From NCBI RefSeq assembly GCF_008120935.1, contig NZ_RDBO01000033.1, positions 47,649-82,012 of the forward strand: a stretch of DNA of 34,364 bases. Reading direction: 5' to 3'. Positions 9,241 to 19,330 of this stretch are shown here, piece after piece. Every line of letters starts with the position of its first letter. Within the stretch, counting starts at the first letter, position 1. Origin of the DNA: Streptomyces sp. sk2.1 (GTDB lineage: Bacteria; Actinomycetota; Actinomycetes; Streptomycetales; Streptomycetaceae). The notes below the pieces were generated by a model. That model did no database searches and was not told the origin of the DNA. It saw only the letters and a program-made list of their open reading frames with translations. Position numbers and translations under genes: made by a program.

Positions 9241-10737
9241 TCAGATCTCCGTGGAACGCCTGGGCTGTTTGATGACGGACTGCGGCATGGAGAGCTTGAT
9301 CTCCTCGCGCAGTTCCGCGATCTTCGCGTAGCCCGCGAACTGGCCGGTGAGCCGGTACATTTCGCGCAGCCGGTCCCAGGTGCGGTGCGAGGAGGTCTCC
9401 CCCATCGTCACCAGGGCGAGTCGCGCGTAGCGGTCCGCCTGCTCGGGATCGTCGGCGATGAAGCACGCCGAGGCGAGCGAGATGTAGTCGAAGATCTTGG
9501 ACCGCTGGCGGCCGTTGACCCGGAGCTCCAGCGCCTGCTTGGCGTGGCGCTGGGCCACGATCGCCGCCGACGGGTCGTGCTCGGCGAGAGTGCGGAACGC
9601 CAGGGCCTGCATGCCGTGCAGGTCCGCCTCGTCGAACATCTGCATCCAACTGGGCGGCGGCACATCGCTCTTGTCCGACACGAAGAGCTCCTCGGCCTTG
9701 CCGAGCGTGCGCCGCATCGCCTGGCCCCGGCCCATGGATGCCTGTGCCCACGCCTCGATGGTGTACAGCATCGCCCGGGTGCGGGGCAGCACCTCGTCCC
9801 CCGAACCGGACTTGGCGAGCTTCATCAGGTCCAGGGCGTCGTCCGGACGGCCGAGATGGACCATCTGCCGGGCCGCCCTGGAGAGCGCCTCGCCCGCCCG
9901 CGGGCGGTCCCCGCCCTCGCGCGCCGCGTGGGCCGCGATGACGAAGTACTTCTGGGCGGTCGGTTCGAGTCCGATGTCGTGCGACATCCATCCCGCGAGC
10001 ACCGCCAGGTTGGCCGCCACGCCCCACAGCCTGCGTTGCAGGTGTTCGGGGTGGCGGTAGGCGAGCATGCCGCCCACCTCGTTGAGCTGGCCCACCACGG
10101 CCTTGCGCTGGAGTCCGCCGCCCCGGGACGCGTCCCAGGCACGGAACACCTCGACGGACCGTTCGAGCGCTTCGATCTCCTCCGACCCGATGGGCGCGGC
10201 CTCGTACCGGTCGAAACCGGCAGGCTCCGCGTGCAAGGGGTCGTTGATCCGTGGGACGTCGGCCGCCAGCACGGGATCCGTGTGCAGCCAGTCGTACATG
10301 GGGCCGGTGATGGTCGATCCTGCGGCGAGCGCGGCGCCCGCGCTCACCAAGCCGCGTCGGTTGAGCATGAGGTCCATTCCCGTGAATTCGGTGAGGACCG
10401 CCGCCGTCCGCTCGGGCGCCCACGGCAACCCGTCGGGATTGTGCTGCGTCCCGACGCCCCGCCGTTTCCCTGCACGCCCGCGTCGGCCGAACCCGAGGTC
10501 CTCGATGGTCACGACACGACCGAGTCGCTCGGTGAACAGGGCAGCCAGCACCTCGGGCACGGGATCGCGGGGTGACTCCCCCATGTCGATCCAACGCCGC
10601 ACCCGCGAGGTGTCGGTGGCCAGTTGCGGATGGCCCATGGCCGCCGCCTGCCTGTTCACCATTCTCGCGAGTTCGCCCTTGGACCAGCCGGCGAGGCCGA
10701 ACAGGTCGGACAGGCGGGTGTTGGGTTCTCCGGTCAC
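9241..10737 (-). CDS. NsdA-like developmental/antibiotic regulator
   Basis: 498 residues. The N-terminus (SDLFGLAGWSKGELARMVNR, about 8-27, and TSRVRRWIDMGE, about 42-53) looks helix-turn-helix-like and matches my memory of NsdA, a Streptomyces repressor of sporulation and antibiotic production. The rest (about 170-480) is helical and TPR-like. The start is taken as GTG 10737, preceded by a weak GGGGG. The longer frame to 10821 would run through the palindrome at 10765-10783. Streptomyces have several NsdA-like paralogues, so orthology with nsdA itself is not certain. It is divergent from the APH-fold gene. Confidence 0.8.
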   Translation of the reverse strand: MTGEPNTRLSDLFGLAGWSKGELARMVNRQAAAMGHPQLATDTSRVRRWIDMGESPRDPVPEVLAALFTERLGRVVTIEDLGFGRRGRAGKRRGVGTQHNPDGLPWAPERTAAVLTEFTGMDLMLNRRGLVSAGAALAAGSTITGPMYDWLHTDPVLAADVPRINDPLHAEPAGFDRYEAAPIGSEEIEALERSVEVFRAWDASRGGGLQRKAVVGQLNEVGGMLAYRHPEHLQRRLWGVAANLAVLAGWMSHDIGLEPTAQKYFVIAAHAAREGGDRPRAGEALSRAARQMVHLGRPDDALDLMKLAKSGSGDEVLPRTRAMLYTIEAWAQASMGRGQAMRRTLGKAEELFVSDKSDVPPPSWMQMFDEADLHGMQALAFRTLAEHDPSAAIVAQRHAKQALELRVNGRQRSKIFDYISLASACFIADDPEQADRYARLALVTMGETSSHRTWDRLREMYRLTGQFAGYAKIAELREEIKLSMPQSVIKQPRRSTEI

Positions 10738-10764
10738 GTCAAGCCCCCAGGTTCTCGGCTGTGT

Positions 10765-10783
10765 TGACAGTAACCCCCTGTCA
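10765..10783. promoter_or_regulatory. Palindrome upstream of nsdA-like gene
   Basis: Perfect arms TGACAG and CTGTCA with a 7-base spacer, 28 bases upstream of the proposed GTG. The position suits an operator, possibly autoregulatory. The regulator is unidentified. Confidence 0.4.
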
Positions 10784-10969
10784 GATGCCTTGCGACTATT
10801 CGCCATGGTTCGCCAGGGCACGCCACATGGTCTGCCACCCGGAGTTCGGTGTCAGGTAGGAAAGCGCCACCCCGCCCGGCAGCCCTAGGTACTCCCCAGG
10901 GTGCCGAACGGTCGCCGGGCCGGGGCGGCGCACGCAACTTGTCGGCGCACGAAGGGATCTGTCTCGCTC

Positions 10970-12106
10970 ATGTACACAGCATCGTCCTCCGTGACCGCCC
11001 CGCCCCGGCCGCTCCGCCCCCTGGGGGCGGGCGGCGGACCGTATCTCACTCCGCACGCCGCTCCGTCGGTGCCCGGCACGGTCCGCCCGCGTCGGCCCGC
11101 GGGTCCCGGCGGTCCGGCGCTCAGCGGACGGCTGGACCTGTCCGGCCCGCAGGGCGCGCAGCTGAGGATGGTGATCGCCTCGGTGCAGCGGATCTGTCCC
11201 GAGTTCAACCCCGTCCAGGTGCTGCGCCGCAGCGGCCGTTCGGTCCTGCTCGTCGGCTCCACCGGACGGACGACCGCGGTGGCCAAGTGCTTACTGGACC
11301 ACTCGCCCGCGTGGTCGGAGCGGTTCCGGCACGAAATAGCTGCATACCGTGCGTTCGTCCGGCACCGTCCCCCGGTGCGGGTGCCGCGTCTCATCGCGGC
11401 CGATCCGGAGAACTGCACGCTGGTGATCGAGCGGATGCCGGGACGGGTGGCGGCGCTGACCAGACACCCGTCGGAGGCCCCGCCCCGTGCCGATGTGCGG
11501 GCCGTGCTCGGTGCGATCAGCCGGGTCAACGAATGGCGGCCGGCCCCGGGGCTCTTCGACGCCCCGCTGGACTACGCCTCCCGGATCTCCCGCTACCACG
11601 AGCTGGGGCTGTTCACCGACCGGGATCTGGGCGACCTGCAGAAGCTGCTGCACGGCCTGGCGCACGCGGGCGGACGTCAGGGCATGGGGCAGTTCTGTCA
11701 CGGTGACGCGCTGCTCTCCAACATCCTGCTGTCGCCCACGGGTCCGGTGCTGGTCGACTGGGAGCACGCGGGCTGGTACCTGCCGGGCTACGACCTGGCG
11801 ACGCTCTGGACGGTCCTGGGGGACGCGCCCGCGGCGCGGCGTCAGATCAGCCAGCTCGCCCAGGCCAAGGGGCCCGCGGCACGTGACGCGTTCCTGGTGA
11901 ACCTCATGCTGGTCCTGACCCGTGAGATCCGCACGTACGAGACGGCCGTCCAGCGGGCCATGCGTGATCCGATGCCTCCCGGCGCCGGTCAGGACCGGCC
12001 CGGAGCCCTGTCGTCGAGCGAGGAGCAGCGGCTGCTGCTGCGTCGGCTGCACGACGACTGCGCCATGGCCCGCAGAGCCGTACGAGCCGCGGTCGGCACT
12101 CGCTGA
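10970..12106 (+). CDS. Aminoglycoside phosphotransferase-fold kinase
   Basis: 378 residues. A Pro-rich N-terminal 60 residues precede a kinase-like fold. Visible motifs are a likely ATP-contact lysine (AVAKCLL, K106), an acidic helix (HEIAAY, E122), the catalytic loop HGDALLSN (244-251, D246) and the metal-binding VDWEHAG (D263). The substrate is unknown; the family includes choline, homoserine and antibiotic kinases, and resistance should not be assumed. Leu108 is encoded by TTA (11291-11293), which in Streptomyces makes translation dependent on the bldA tRNA. ATG 10970 has only a distant GAAGGGA (12 bases). Its divergent neighbour is NsdA-like, so a developmental link is plausible. Confidence 0.85.
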   Translation: MYTASSSVTAPPRPLRPLGAGGGPYLTPHAAPSVPGTVRPRRPAGPGGPALSGRLDLSGPQGAQLRMVIASVQRICPEFNPVQVLRRSGRSVLLVGSTGRTTAVAKCLLDHSPAWSERFRHEIAAYRAFVRHRPPVRVPRLIAADPENCTLVIERMPGRVAALTRHPSEAPPRADVRAVLGAISRVNEWRPAPGLFDAPLDYASRISRYHELGLFTDRDLGDLQKLLHGLAHAGGRQGMGQFCHGDALLSNILLSPTGPVLVDWEHAGWYLPGYDLATLWTVLGDAPAARRQISQLAQAKGPAARDAFLVNLMLVLTREIRTYETAVQRAMRDPMPPGAGQDRPGALSSSEEQRLLLRRLHDDCAMARRAVRAAVGTR

Positions 12107-12118
12107 CCTGTCCAGGGG

Positions 12119-12162
12119 GACGCGCGCGGGCCCGGTGCCGACACACCGGGTCCGCGCGCGTC
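12119..12162. terminator. Bidirectional terminator hairpin
   Basis: 19-bp stem (one G-U pair on the plus strand) with a 6-base loop, between the convergent APH-fold and amidase genes. GC-rich with TCGTTGT on the right side. Confidence 0.75.
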
Positions 12163-12170
12163 GTTGTGGT

Positions 12171-13502
12171 TCAGCGCGTGCGGACGATGTCCACGTCGGA
12201 CGCCTTCACGAAGGCGATCCGGTGGCCGATCTGCACCGTCACGTACTTCTCCCCGCCACCGAAGTACGTGTGGTCGAAGGGGGCCGAGGAGTCGATCGTC
12301 GGCGCGTAGAAGTAACCCGTGGGCGCCTCGCCGCCGCCGGGGTACGACTGGCCCGCCCCGATCGTGTACGGGAGCGGCGAGCCCACCCGCTTGTCCCCGA
12401 AGTCCGCGGGGTACTCGGACTTCTCCGGGTACGCCACCCCGTACACCGGGACGTCCGTGCGGCCGGTCTTCGGCCTGACCACGTAGCCGGAGGTCGGTGT
12501 GGTGCTCCGGGCGTGGGCCGGGGTCCGGAACCATGCCTTCTTGCCGTACCACCAGATCGCCGTCCAGCCGGGGGCGTGGTCCGCGACGACCGCCTGCTGG
12601 GTGGCGCTGATCTTGCTGCCCCAGTCGGCGGCGCAGTTCGTGCCGGGCGAGCCGTCGGGGTGCAGGCCGGGGTCGGAGAAGAGGGGCGCGTCGACGGAGG
12701 GCGCGGTGTGCAGCGGGACGGCGCTGGAGCCCTGGGCCGGCAGGTCCACGCCCTTCTCGCAGTCGCGGAAGACCTGCCGGTTCTTCTTGAAGTCCGGGCT
12801 GATGGTGACGAGTTCGCTGCTGCGGGGCGCGGTCGGCACCGTGGGCTCGCCGAGCAGCTTCATGAAGCGGTTCCAGTCCCAGTACGGGCCCGGGTCCCAG
12901 TGCATGTTCCTGGTTCCGGCCGCGGTGGTGGGCGGCACCCCGTCGTGGCCGATGATGTGCTGGCGATCGAGCGGGATGTCGTACTTGGCGGCGAGGTAGC
13001 GCACCAGCTTGGCGGTGGAGCGGTACATCTCGGGGGTGTACCACTTGGCGCCGTCGACGGCGACGCCCTCCTGCTCGATGCCGATGGAGTGGCTGTTGAC
13101 GTACCAGTTGCCCGCCTGCCAGGCCACGTCCTTGCCCTTGACCATCTGGGTGACATGGCCGTCGGCCGAGCGCACCACGTAGTGGGCGGACGCCTGCTTC
13201 AGCGGGTTCTGGAAGATCTTCAGCGTGGTGTCGAAGTCCTCCTCGGTGTCGTGCAGGACGATGAAGCGGACCTTGTTGGTGTTCGGCCGGTCCGCGGTGT
13301 CGTAGTTCCCGTACGTCTCCTTGTCGGCGGGGTCGCCCGTCTGTTGGTAGGCCGCCGGAACCCAGTCGCACGCGAGGCCGCGCGGGCATTCCGGACGCAC
13401 CTCGTCCGCTCCGGCCTGTGCCACGGGACTGAGCAGTGCCATGCTCAGTGCGCCGACGCCGGTGAGCGCGAGTGCGAGTCCGGTCCTCTGCTTGGACGTC
13501 AT
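12171..13502 (-). CDS. Secreted N-acetylmuramoyl-L-alanine amidase (Amidase_2)
   Basis: 443 residues. A signal peptide (about 1-30, cleavage after AQA) leads to export. The Amidase_2 domain (about 75-220) shows IVLHDTE (H84), SAHYVV (H107), GIEQEG (E143), IIGHDG and MHWDPG (H201, D203), the expected zinc-ligand and catalytic positions. It should cleave the bond between muramic acid and the stem peptide in cell wall. The C-terminal half is rich in Tyr, Trp and Gly with several Cys and resembles SH3-like wall-binding repeats. The start ATG 13502 has GAAGGG five bases upstream. A DasR-type site lies 143 bases upstream. Confidence 0.9.
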   Translation of the reverse strand: MTSKQRTGLALALTGVGALSMALLSPVAQAGADEVRPECPRGLACDWVPAAYQQTGDPADKETYGNYDTADRPNTNKVRFIVLHDTEEDFDTTLKIFQNPLKQASAHYVVRSADGHVTQMVKGKDVAWQAGNWYVNSHSIGIEQEGVAVDGAKWYTPEMYRSTAKLVRYLAAKYDIPLDRQHIIGHDGVPPTTAAGTRNMHWDPGPYWDWNRFMKLLGEPTVPTAPRSSELVTISPDFKKNRQVFRDCEKGVDLPAQGSSAVPLHTAPSVDAPLFSDPGLHPDGSPGTNCAADWGSKISATQQAVVADHAPGWTAIWWYGKKAWFRTPAHARSTTPTSGYVVRPKTGRTDVPVYGVAYPEKSEYPADFGDKRVGSPLPYTIGAGQSYPGGGEAPTGYFYAPTIDSSAPFDHTYFGGGEKYVTVQIGHRIAFVKASDVDIVRTR

Positions 13503-13899
13503 GACAACCCTTCTTCGGAGCCGTGCGTGTCGAGCCGGGCGTGCTGGGCGTGCGTGATCCGTTCCGCTGATCCGCTGTGCGCGCACACTCTCCGACCTGA
13601 CATGACAGCGAGTCAAGGGATCGGCCGAGGTCGCGGGCCGAGCCAGTGGACCAGACCACTGAAAGAGCCTTTGACCTGCATGCGGAAAGATTCAACCGGC
13701 CTTCGGTGGCGGCTCGTTGCCCGTTCCCCGGGGAGCGGACGCACGGCATCGGGCACATCCCGGACACCACCCATGTGCATGCTTTTTATCTGACTAATCC
13801 GGGATATGAGTACCTCGAATGGCCGAAGGGTAGTGCTCGCGCGGAAACGATCGAGGCCGCGCGACAGCCGTGCGGCGTCCCAGGAAAGGCCGAACGTAG
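13503..13899. other. Divergent intergenic region, amidase / geosmin synthase
   Basis: 397 bases. It holds the dre-like palindrome at 13645-13660 and an AT-richer patch (about 13780-13805) that may be promoter DNA for the geosmin gene. An ATG at 13806 opens a frame overlapping the synthase but has no ribosome site or family resemblance. Confidence 0.45.
13645..13660. promoter_or_regulatory. Candidate DasR site (dre)
   Basis: AGTGGACCAGACCACT matches the remembered dre consensus AGTGGTCTAGACCACT at 14 of 16 bases. DasR is the GlcNAc-responsive GntR repressor of Streptomyces. It sits 143 bases from the amidase start and 240 from the geosmin start; control of a wall amidase would make metabolic sense. 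Prediction only. Confidence 0.5.
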
Positions 13900-16122
<2,223 letters not shown>

Positions 16123-16130
16123 CGGGCTGG

Positions 16131-16328
16131 GGCCTTTCGTTTGGATCAGGCCGGATCAGTGAGCGGGGTCCGGTACGTGCGATCGCAAGGCGGAGGAGGG
16201 AGACAATGGCGGAGCCCTGGCGAGTGACGACAACGCGGCGAGCGATGGGGTCTCCCCTGCTCGAGCACAGCCGAGAGCTCGGGGAAGTACCGGGGCACGC
16301 GAGCCCGGCATGATCCAAACGAAAGGCC
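16131..16328. mobile_element. MITE-like element with terminal inverted repeats
   Basis: The ends GGCCTTTCGTTTGGATCA (16131-16148) and its exact complement (16311-16328) match perfectly over 18 bp. Extending inward to 16154/16305 and out by one base gives 24 of 25 matches. The sequence CTGG flanks both sides (16127-16130, 16329-16332), a possible 4-bp target duplication. The interior holds a strong ribosome site and a 35-codon ORF but no transposase, so it would be moved in trans. I recall similar GTCTCCCCTGCTCGAGC-containing repeats scattered through Streptomyces genomes. Confidence 0.65.
16206..16313 (+). CDS. 35-residue mini-ORF inside the MITE-like element
   Basis: ATG 16206 follows a strong Shine-Dalgarno (GGCGGAGGAGGGAG, 16190-16200). 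The frame runs 35 codons (starting MAEPWRVTTTRR) and stops at a TGA that forms the first bases of the right terminal repeat. The peptide is basic at its start and matches no family I know. It may be translated or may be a chance product of a repeated sequence. Confidence 0.35.
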   Translation: MAEPWRVTTTRRAMGSPLLEHSRELGEVPGHASPA

Positions 16329-16345
16329 CTGGGCCCGGCATGCGT

Positions 16346-16374
16346 GTGGCCGCCCGCAGGACGCGGGCGGCCAC
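16346..16374. terminator. Hairpin downstream of the 166-residue gene
   Basis: 12-bp perfect stem (16346-16357 with 16363-16374), 5-base loop, starting 13 bases beyond the stop of the minus-strand gene at 16387. Confidence 0.65.
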
Positions 16375-16386
16375 CGGCGAGACGTT

Positions 16387-16887
16387 TCAGCCCTGCTGGA
16401 ACAGCTCGGCGGGCAGCGGCTTCAGGAGGGTGTACAGGTCGTCGGTGATCGGCCGGTCCCAGCTGGCGATGGTGACGAGCACACCGTCGCTGCGGTCGAA
16501 CTGGACGCAGGAGATGCGGCTTTCGGAGAGCTTGATCCGGCGGACGATCAGCAGGTTGTCGCCCTGCATGACGGGCACGTCCTCGGTGCCGGTGACCTCG
16601 ACCGGCTCGTCGTTCTCCAACGCGAGCAGCAGCTGGGCGACCTCGAACGGGACCTGGCCCTCCTCGGTCTCGCGGGCGGGCGATCCCTCCGGGAGGTTAC
16701 CGATGATCATCGCGGGGCCGCGGCCGCCGAACAGGTCGTAGCGCAGGAAGACGCCCTGGCAGCTCCCGTCGGGGGCGGGCAGCAGGCCGGCGCCGAGATT
16801 TCCGGGCCAGTCCCCCGGGTCCATGGCCAGGACGTCGAAGTCGGGGCCCGCGGGTGTGGCGGCGCTACGGCGGCGGAGGAAGGACAT
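16387..16887 (-). CDS. Conserved hypothetical protein, 166 residues
   Basis: Soluble protein without recognisable motif. It begins MSFLRRRSAATPAGPDFDV and ends LKPLPAELFQQG. It looks like a conserved Streptomyces protein I remember near geosmin synthase, but I cannot name a function. No signal peptide or membrane segment. An in-frame upstream ATG at 16914 is possible; ATG 16887 is preferred because the remaining N-terminus resembles remembered homologues. It is transcribed alone, with a hairpin on each side. Confidence 0.75.
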   Translation of the reverse strand: MSFLRRRSAATPAGPDFDVLAMDPGDWPGNLGAGLLPAPDGSCQGVFLRYDLFGGRGPAMIIGNLPEGSPARETEEGQVPFEVAQLLLALENDEPVEVTGTEDVPVMQGDNLLIVRRIKLSESRISCVQFDRSDGVLVTIASWDRPITDDLYTLLKPLPAELFQQG

Positions 16888-16946
16888 GCAGACATGGTAC
16901 GTGTCCGGGCTCACGTTGCAGAGTCGGGTCCGCGCAGGCCGGGGCG

Positions 16947-16985
16947 CCGAGGGGCCCGCCGGCCGGACCCCGGCGGGCCCCTCGG
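16947..16985. terminator. GC-rich hairpin downstream of thiolase operon
   Basis: 16-bp perfect stem (16947-16962 with 16970-16985), 7-base loop, upstream of the 166-residue gene and past the end of the four-gene operon. Second of two hairpins in tandem. Confidence 0.6.
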
Positions 16986-17091
16986 CCGGTCCCGGCCGGG
17001 GCGGCGGCGCCGGGGCCGGTCACATCCGGTGTCCGGGGGACACGGAGGGTGATCCGGCGCGCGGCGCGGTCGCGGCCGGGACCGCCGGGAC

Positions 17092-17114
17092 GGCCCCCTT
17101 CCGCGAAGGGGGCC
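17092..17114. terminator. Terminator directly after thiolase operon
   Basis: 10-bp stem GGCCCCCTTC/GAAGGGGGCC with a 3-base loop, four bases past the stop of the last operon gene. Confidence 0.65.
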
Positions 17115-17118
17115 GGGG

Positions 17119-18285
17119 TCAGCCGGTGGGGGGTTCTGATCCGACCAGCCACATGGCGAAGAACTGCGCCCCGCCGCCGTACGCGTGACCGAGCGCCTTC
17201 CGGGCCCCCGCCACCTGGTGCTCGCCCGCCCGGCCCCGTACCTGGAGGGCGGCCTCGGCGAAGCGGATCATGCCGGAGGCCCCGATGGGGTTGGTGGAGA
17301 GCACGCCGCCCGAGGGGTTCACGGGCAGGCCGCCGTCGATCTCGGTGACGCCGGACTCGGTGAGCTTCCAGCCCTCGCCCTCCTCGGCGAAGCCGAGGTT
17401 CTCCAGCCACATCGGCTCGTACCAGGAGAACGGCACGTACAGCTCGGCGGCGTCGATCTCCCGCCGCGGGTCGCTGATCCCCGCCTGCCGGTACACGTCG
17501 GCCGCGCAGTCCCGGCCAGCCCTGGGGGACACGAAGTCCTTGCCGGCGAAGAGCGTCGGCTCGCTGCGCATCGCACCTCCGTGCACCCACGCGGGCGGGT
17601 GCGGCGAGCGGTCCGCCCCGGCCCGGTCGGTGAGGACCATCGCACAGGCCCCGTCGGAGGACGGGCAGGTCTCCGAGTAGCGGATCGGGTCCCAGAGCAT
17701 CGGCGCGGCCCGTATCTTCTCCAGGGTGATGTCGGGGTCGCGGACGTGGGCGTACGGGTTCCTGAGCGCGTTGCGCCGGTCCTTGTACGCGACGAGGGAG
17801 CCGATCTCGTCGGGGGCACCGGTGCGCCGCATGTAGGCCCGCACGTGCGGGGCGAAGAAGCCGCCCGCGCCGGCCAGCAGCGGCTGCTGGAACGGGATCG
17901 GCAGCGAGAGGCCCCACATGGCGTTGGACTCGGACTGCTTCTCGAAGGCGAGCGTCAGGACGGTGCGGTGCACCCGCGCGGAGACCAGGTTGGCGGCGAC
18001 GAGTGCGGTGGAACCGCCGACGGAGCCCGCGGTGTGCACCCGGAGCATGGGTTTGCCGACGGCGCCGAGGGCGTCGGCGAGGTAGAGCTCCGGCATCATC
18101 AGGCCCTCGAAGAAGTCGGGGGCCTTGCCGATGACGACGGCGTCGATGTCCGCCCAGGTCAGGCCGGCGTCGTCCAGCGCGCGGACGGCGGCCTCGCGGA
18201 CCAGCCCGGCGATGGAGACGTCCCGGCGGGCGGAGACGTGTGCGGTCTGACCGATGCCTACGACGGCCACGGGCTCAGCGGACAT
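17119..18285 (-). CDS. Thiolase-fold lipid-transfer protein (Ltp3-like), catalytic Cys/His absent
   Basis: 388-residue SCP2-thiolase-type protein. Family landmarks are ETCPSSDGA (205-213), NPSGGVLS and the C-terminal GHAYGGGAQFF. The nucleophilic Cys of true thiolases (CSTGSTAL in human SCP-x) aligns with Ser88 in SVGGSTAL, and the HP of GHPLGATG is replaced by NP in TNPIGASG. Thiolysis is therefore unlikely; related steroid proteins such as Ltp2 act as aldolases together with a DUF35 partner, and such a partner is encoded two genes upstream. Its start overlaps the end of the preceding thiolase-like gene by 11 bp, implying coupled translation and probably a complex. Length matches mycobacterial ltp3. 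Confidence 0.85.
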   Translation of the reverse strand: MSAEPVAVVGIGQTAHVSARRDVSIAGLVREAAVRALDDAGLTWADIDAVVIGKAPDFFEGLMMPELYLADALGAVGKPMLRVHTAGSVGGSTALVAANLVSARVHRTVLTLAFEKQSESNAMWGLSLPIPFQQPLLAGAGGFFAPHVRAYMRRTGAPDEIGSLVAYKDRRNALRNPYAHVRDPDITLEKIRAAPMLWDPIRYSETCPSSDGACAMVLTDRAGADRSPHPPAWVHGGAMRSEPTLFAGKDFVSPRAGRDCAADVYRQAGISDPRREIDAAELYVPFSWYEPMWLENLGFAEEGEGWKLTESGVTEIDGGLPVNPSGGVLSTNPIGASGMIRFAEAALQVRGRAGEHQVAGARKALGHAYGGGAQFFAMWLVGSEPPTG

Positions 18286-19330
18286 GAGCGCTCTCCCCTT
18301 CGAGGACGGCGACCAGGTTCTGTTGCAGGCAGGGCCCGGAGGTGGCGTGGGCCAGTGCCCGGTCGGACTCGCCCCGGTGGATGCGGGCGGCAGCCTCGCC
18401 GAGCCGGATCAGTCCGGCGGCCATGACCGGGTTGGCGGCGAGCGCGCCGCCGGACGGGTTGACGGCGACGTCGTCGGCGAGTTCGAGCGCCTTGCGCAGC
18501 ACCACCTCCTGGGAGGTGAACGGGGCGTGCAACTCGGCTGTGTCCACGGGGCGTTCGAAGAATCCGGCCCGGGTCGCGGCGAGCCGGGTGGACGGTGATC
18601 CGGTCAGTTCGCGGACGCCGAGGCCGTGTGCCTCGATGCGGTGGTCGATGCCGCGGATCCAGGCGGGGCGGGGGCACAGGCGCCGGGCGGTGTCCCCGGC
18701 GGCGAGGATCACGGCGGCCGCCCCGTCGCCGATCGGTGCGCAGTCGCCGGTGCGCAGCGGTCGCACGACGTAGTCCCCGGCCGGGACCCGGCCGGCGAGC
18801 TGGGCGTGCGGGTTGTCCGCGGCGGCGGCGCGGTTGCGGGCGGCGATCGCGGCGAGGGCCGCCTCGTCCGTGTCGCCCGCGTCGATCAGCGCCTGGGCCT
18901 GGAGCGCGGCGAGGGCGACGGAGTCCGGCCAGAGCGGGCCGACGTAGTACGGGTCGAGCTGGCGGGTGAGGACGTCGCGGAGCTCCCCGGGCGAGGACTT
19001 GCCGTAGGAGTAGACGAGCGCGGTGTCGGCCTGGCCCGTCCGGATCTTCACCCATGCCTCGTACAGGGCCCAGGCGCCGTCCATCTCCACGTGGGACTCG
19101 GAGATCGGCGGGTGGGCGCCGACGCCGTCGAGCGCCATGGTGAAGGAGAAGGCGCGGCCGGCCAGGTAGTCGCTGGAGCCGGAGCAGGTGAAGCCGATGT
19201 CGCCCGCCCGCAGGCCGGTCGCGTCGAGGACCCGGTGGAGCACCGGCATCAGCATCTCGACCTCGGAGAGTTCGTCGGTGCGCCGCAGATGGTCCGTCTG
19301 CGCGAAGGCGACGATCGCCACGTCTCGCAT
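18275..19330 (-). CDS. Thiolase-fold lipid-transfer protein (Ltp4-like), catalytic Cys/His absent
   Basis: 351-residue second thiolase-fold protein. The region that should carry the Cys nucleophile reads SHVEMDGAWALYEA with no Cys, and the His motif reads ANPVMAAG, with Asn for His as in its neighbour. The NPSGGAL segment and the TGDCAPIGDGAAA segment confirm the fold. Mycobacterial ltp4 is about the same size and lies next to a tandem DUF35 gene, as here. It probably forms a heteromer with the 388-residue paralogue. The ATG follows directly on the TAG of the DUF35 gene (TAGATG). Exact reaction unknown. Confidence 0.85.
   Translation of the reverse strand: MRDVAIVAFAQTDHLRRTDELSEVEMLMPVLHRVLDATGLRAGDIGFTCSGSSDYLAGRAFSFTMALDGVGAHPPISESHVEMDGAWALYEAWVKIRTGQADTALVYSYGKSSPGELRDVLTRQLDPYYVGPLWPDSVALAALQAQALIDAGDTDEAALAAIAARNRAAAADNPHAQLAGRVPAGDYVVRPLRTGDCAPIGDGAAAVILAAGDTARRLCPRPAWIRGIDHRIEAHGLGVRELTGSPSTRLAATRAGFFERPVDTAELHAPFTSQEVVLRKALELADDVAVNPSGGALAANPVMAAGLIRLGEAAARIHRGESDRALAHATSGPCLQQNLVAVLEGESAHVR

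Noticed and set aside
10970..12106. Antibiotic-resistance aminoglycoside phosphotransferase
   Set aside because: Only the general kinase fold is supported; family members have many substrates and no resistance-cluster context is present.
11922..13793. 623-codon plus-strand frame opposite the amidase
   Set aside because: Shadow frame: no ribosome site and crosses the terminator hairpin and the amidase promoter region.
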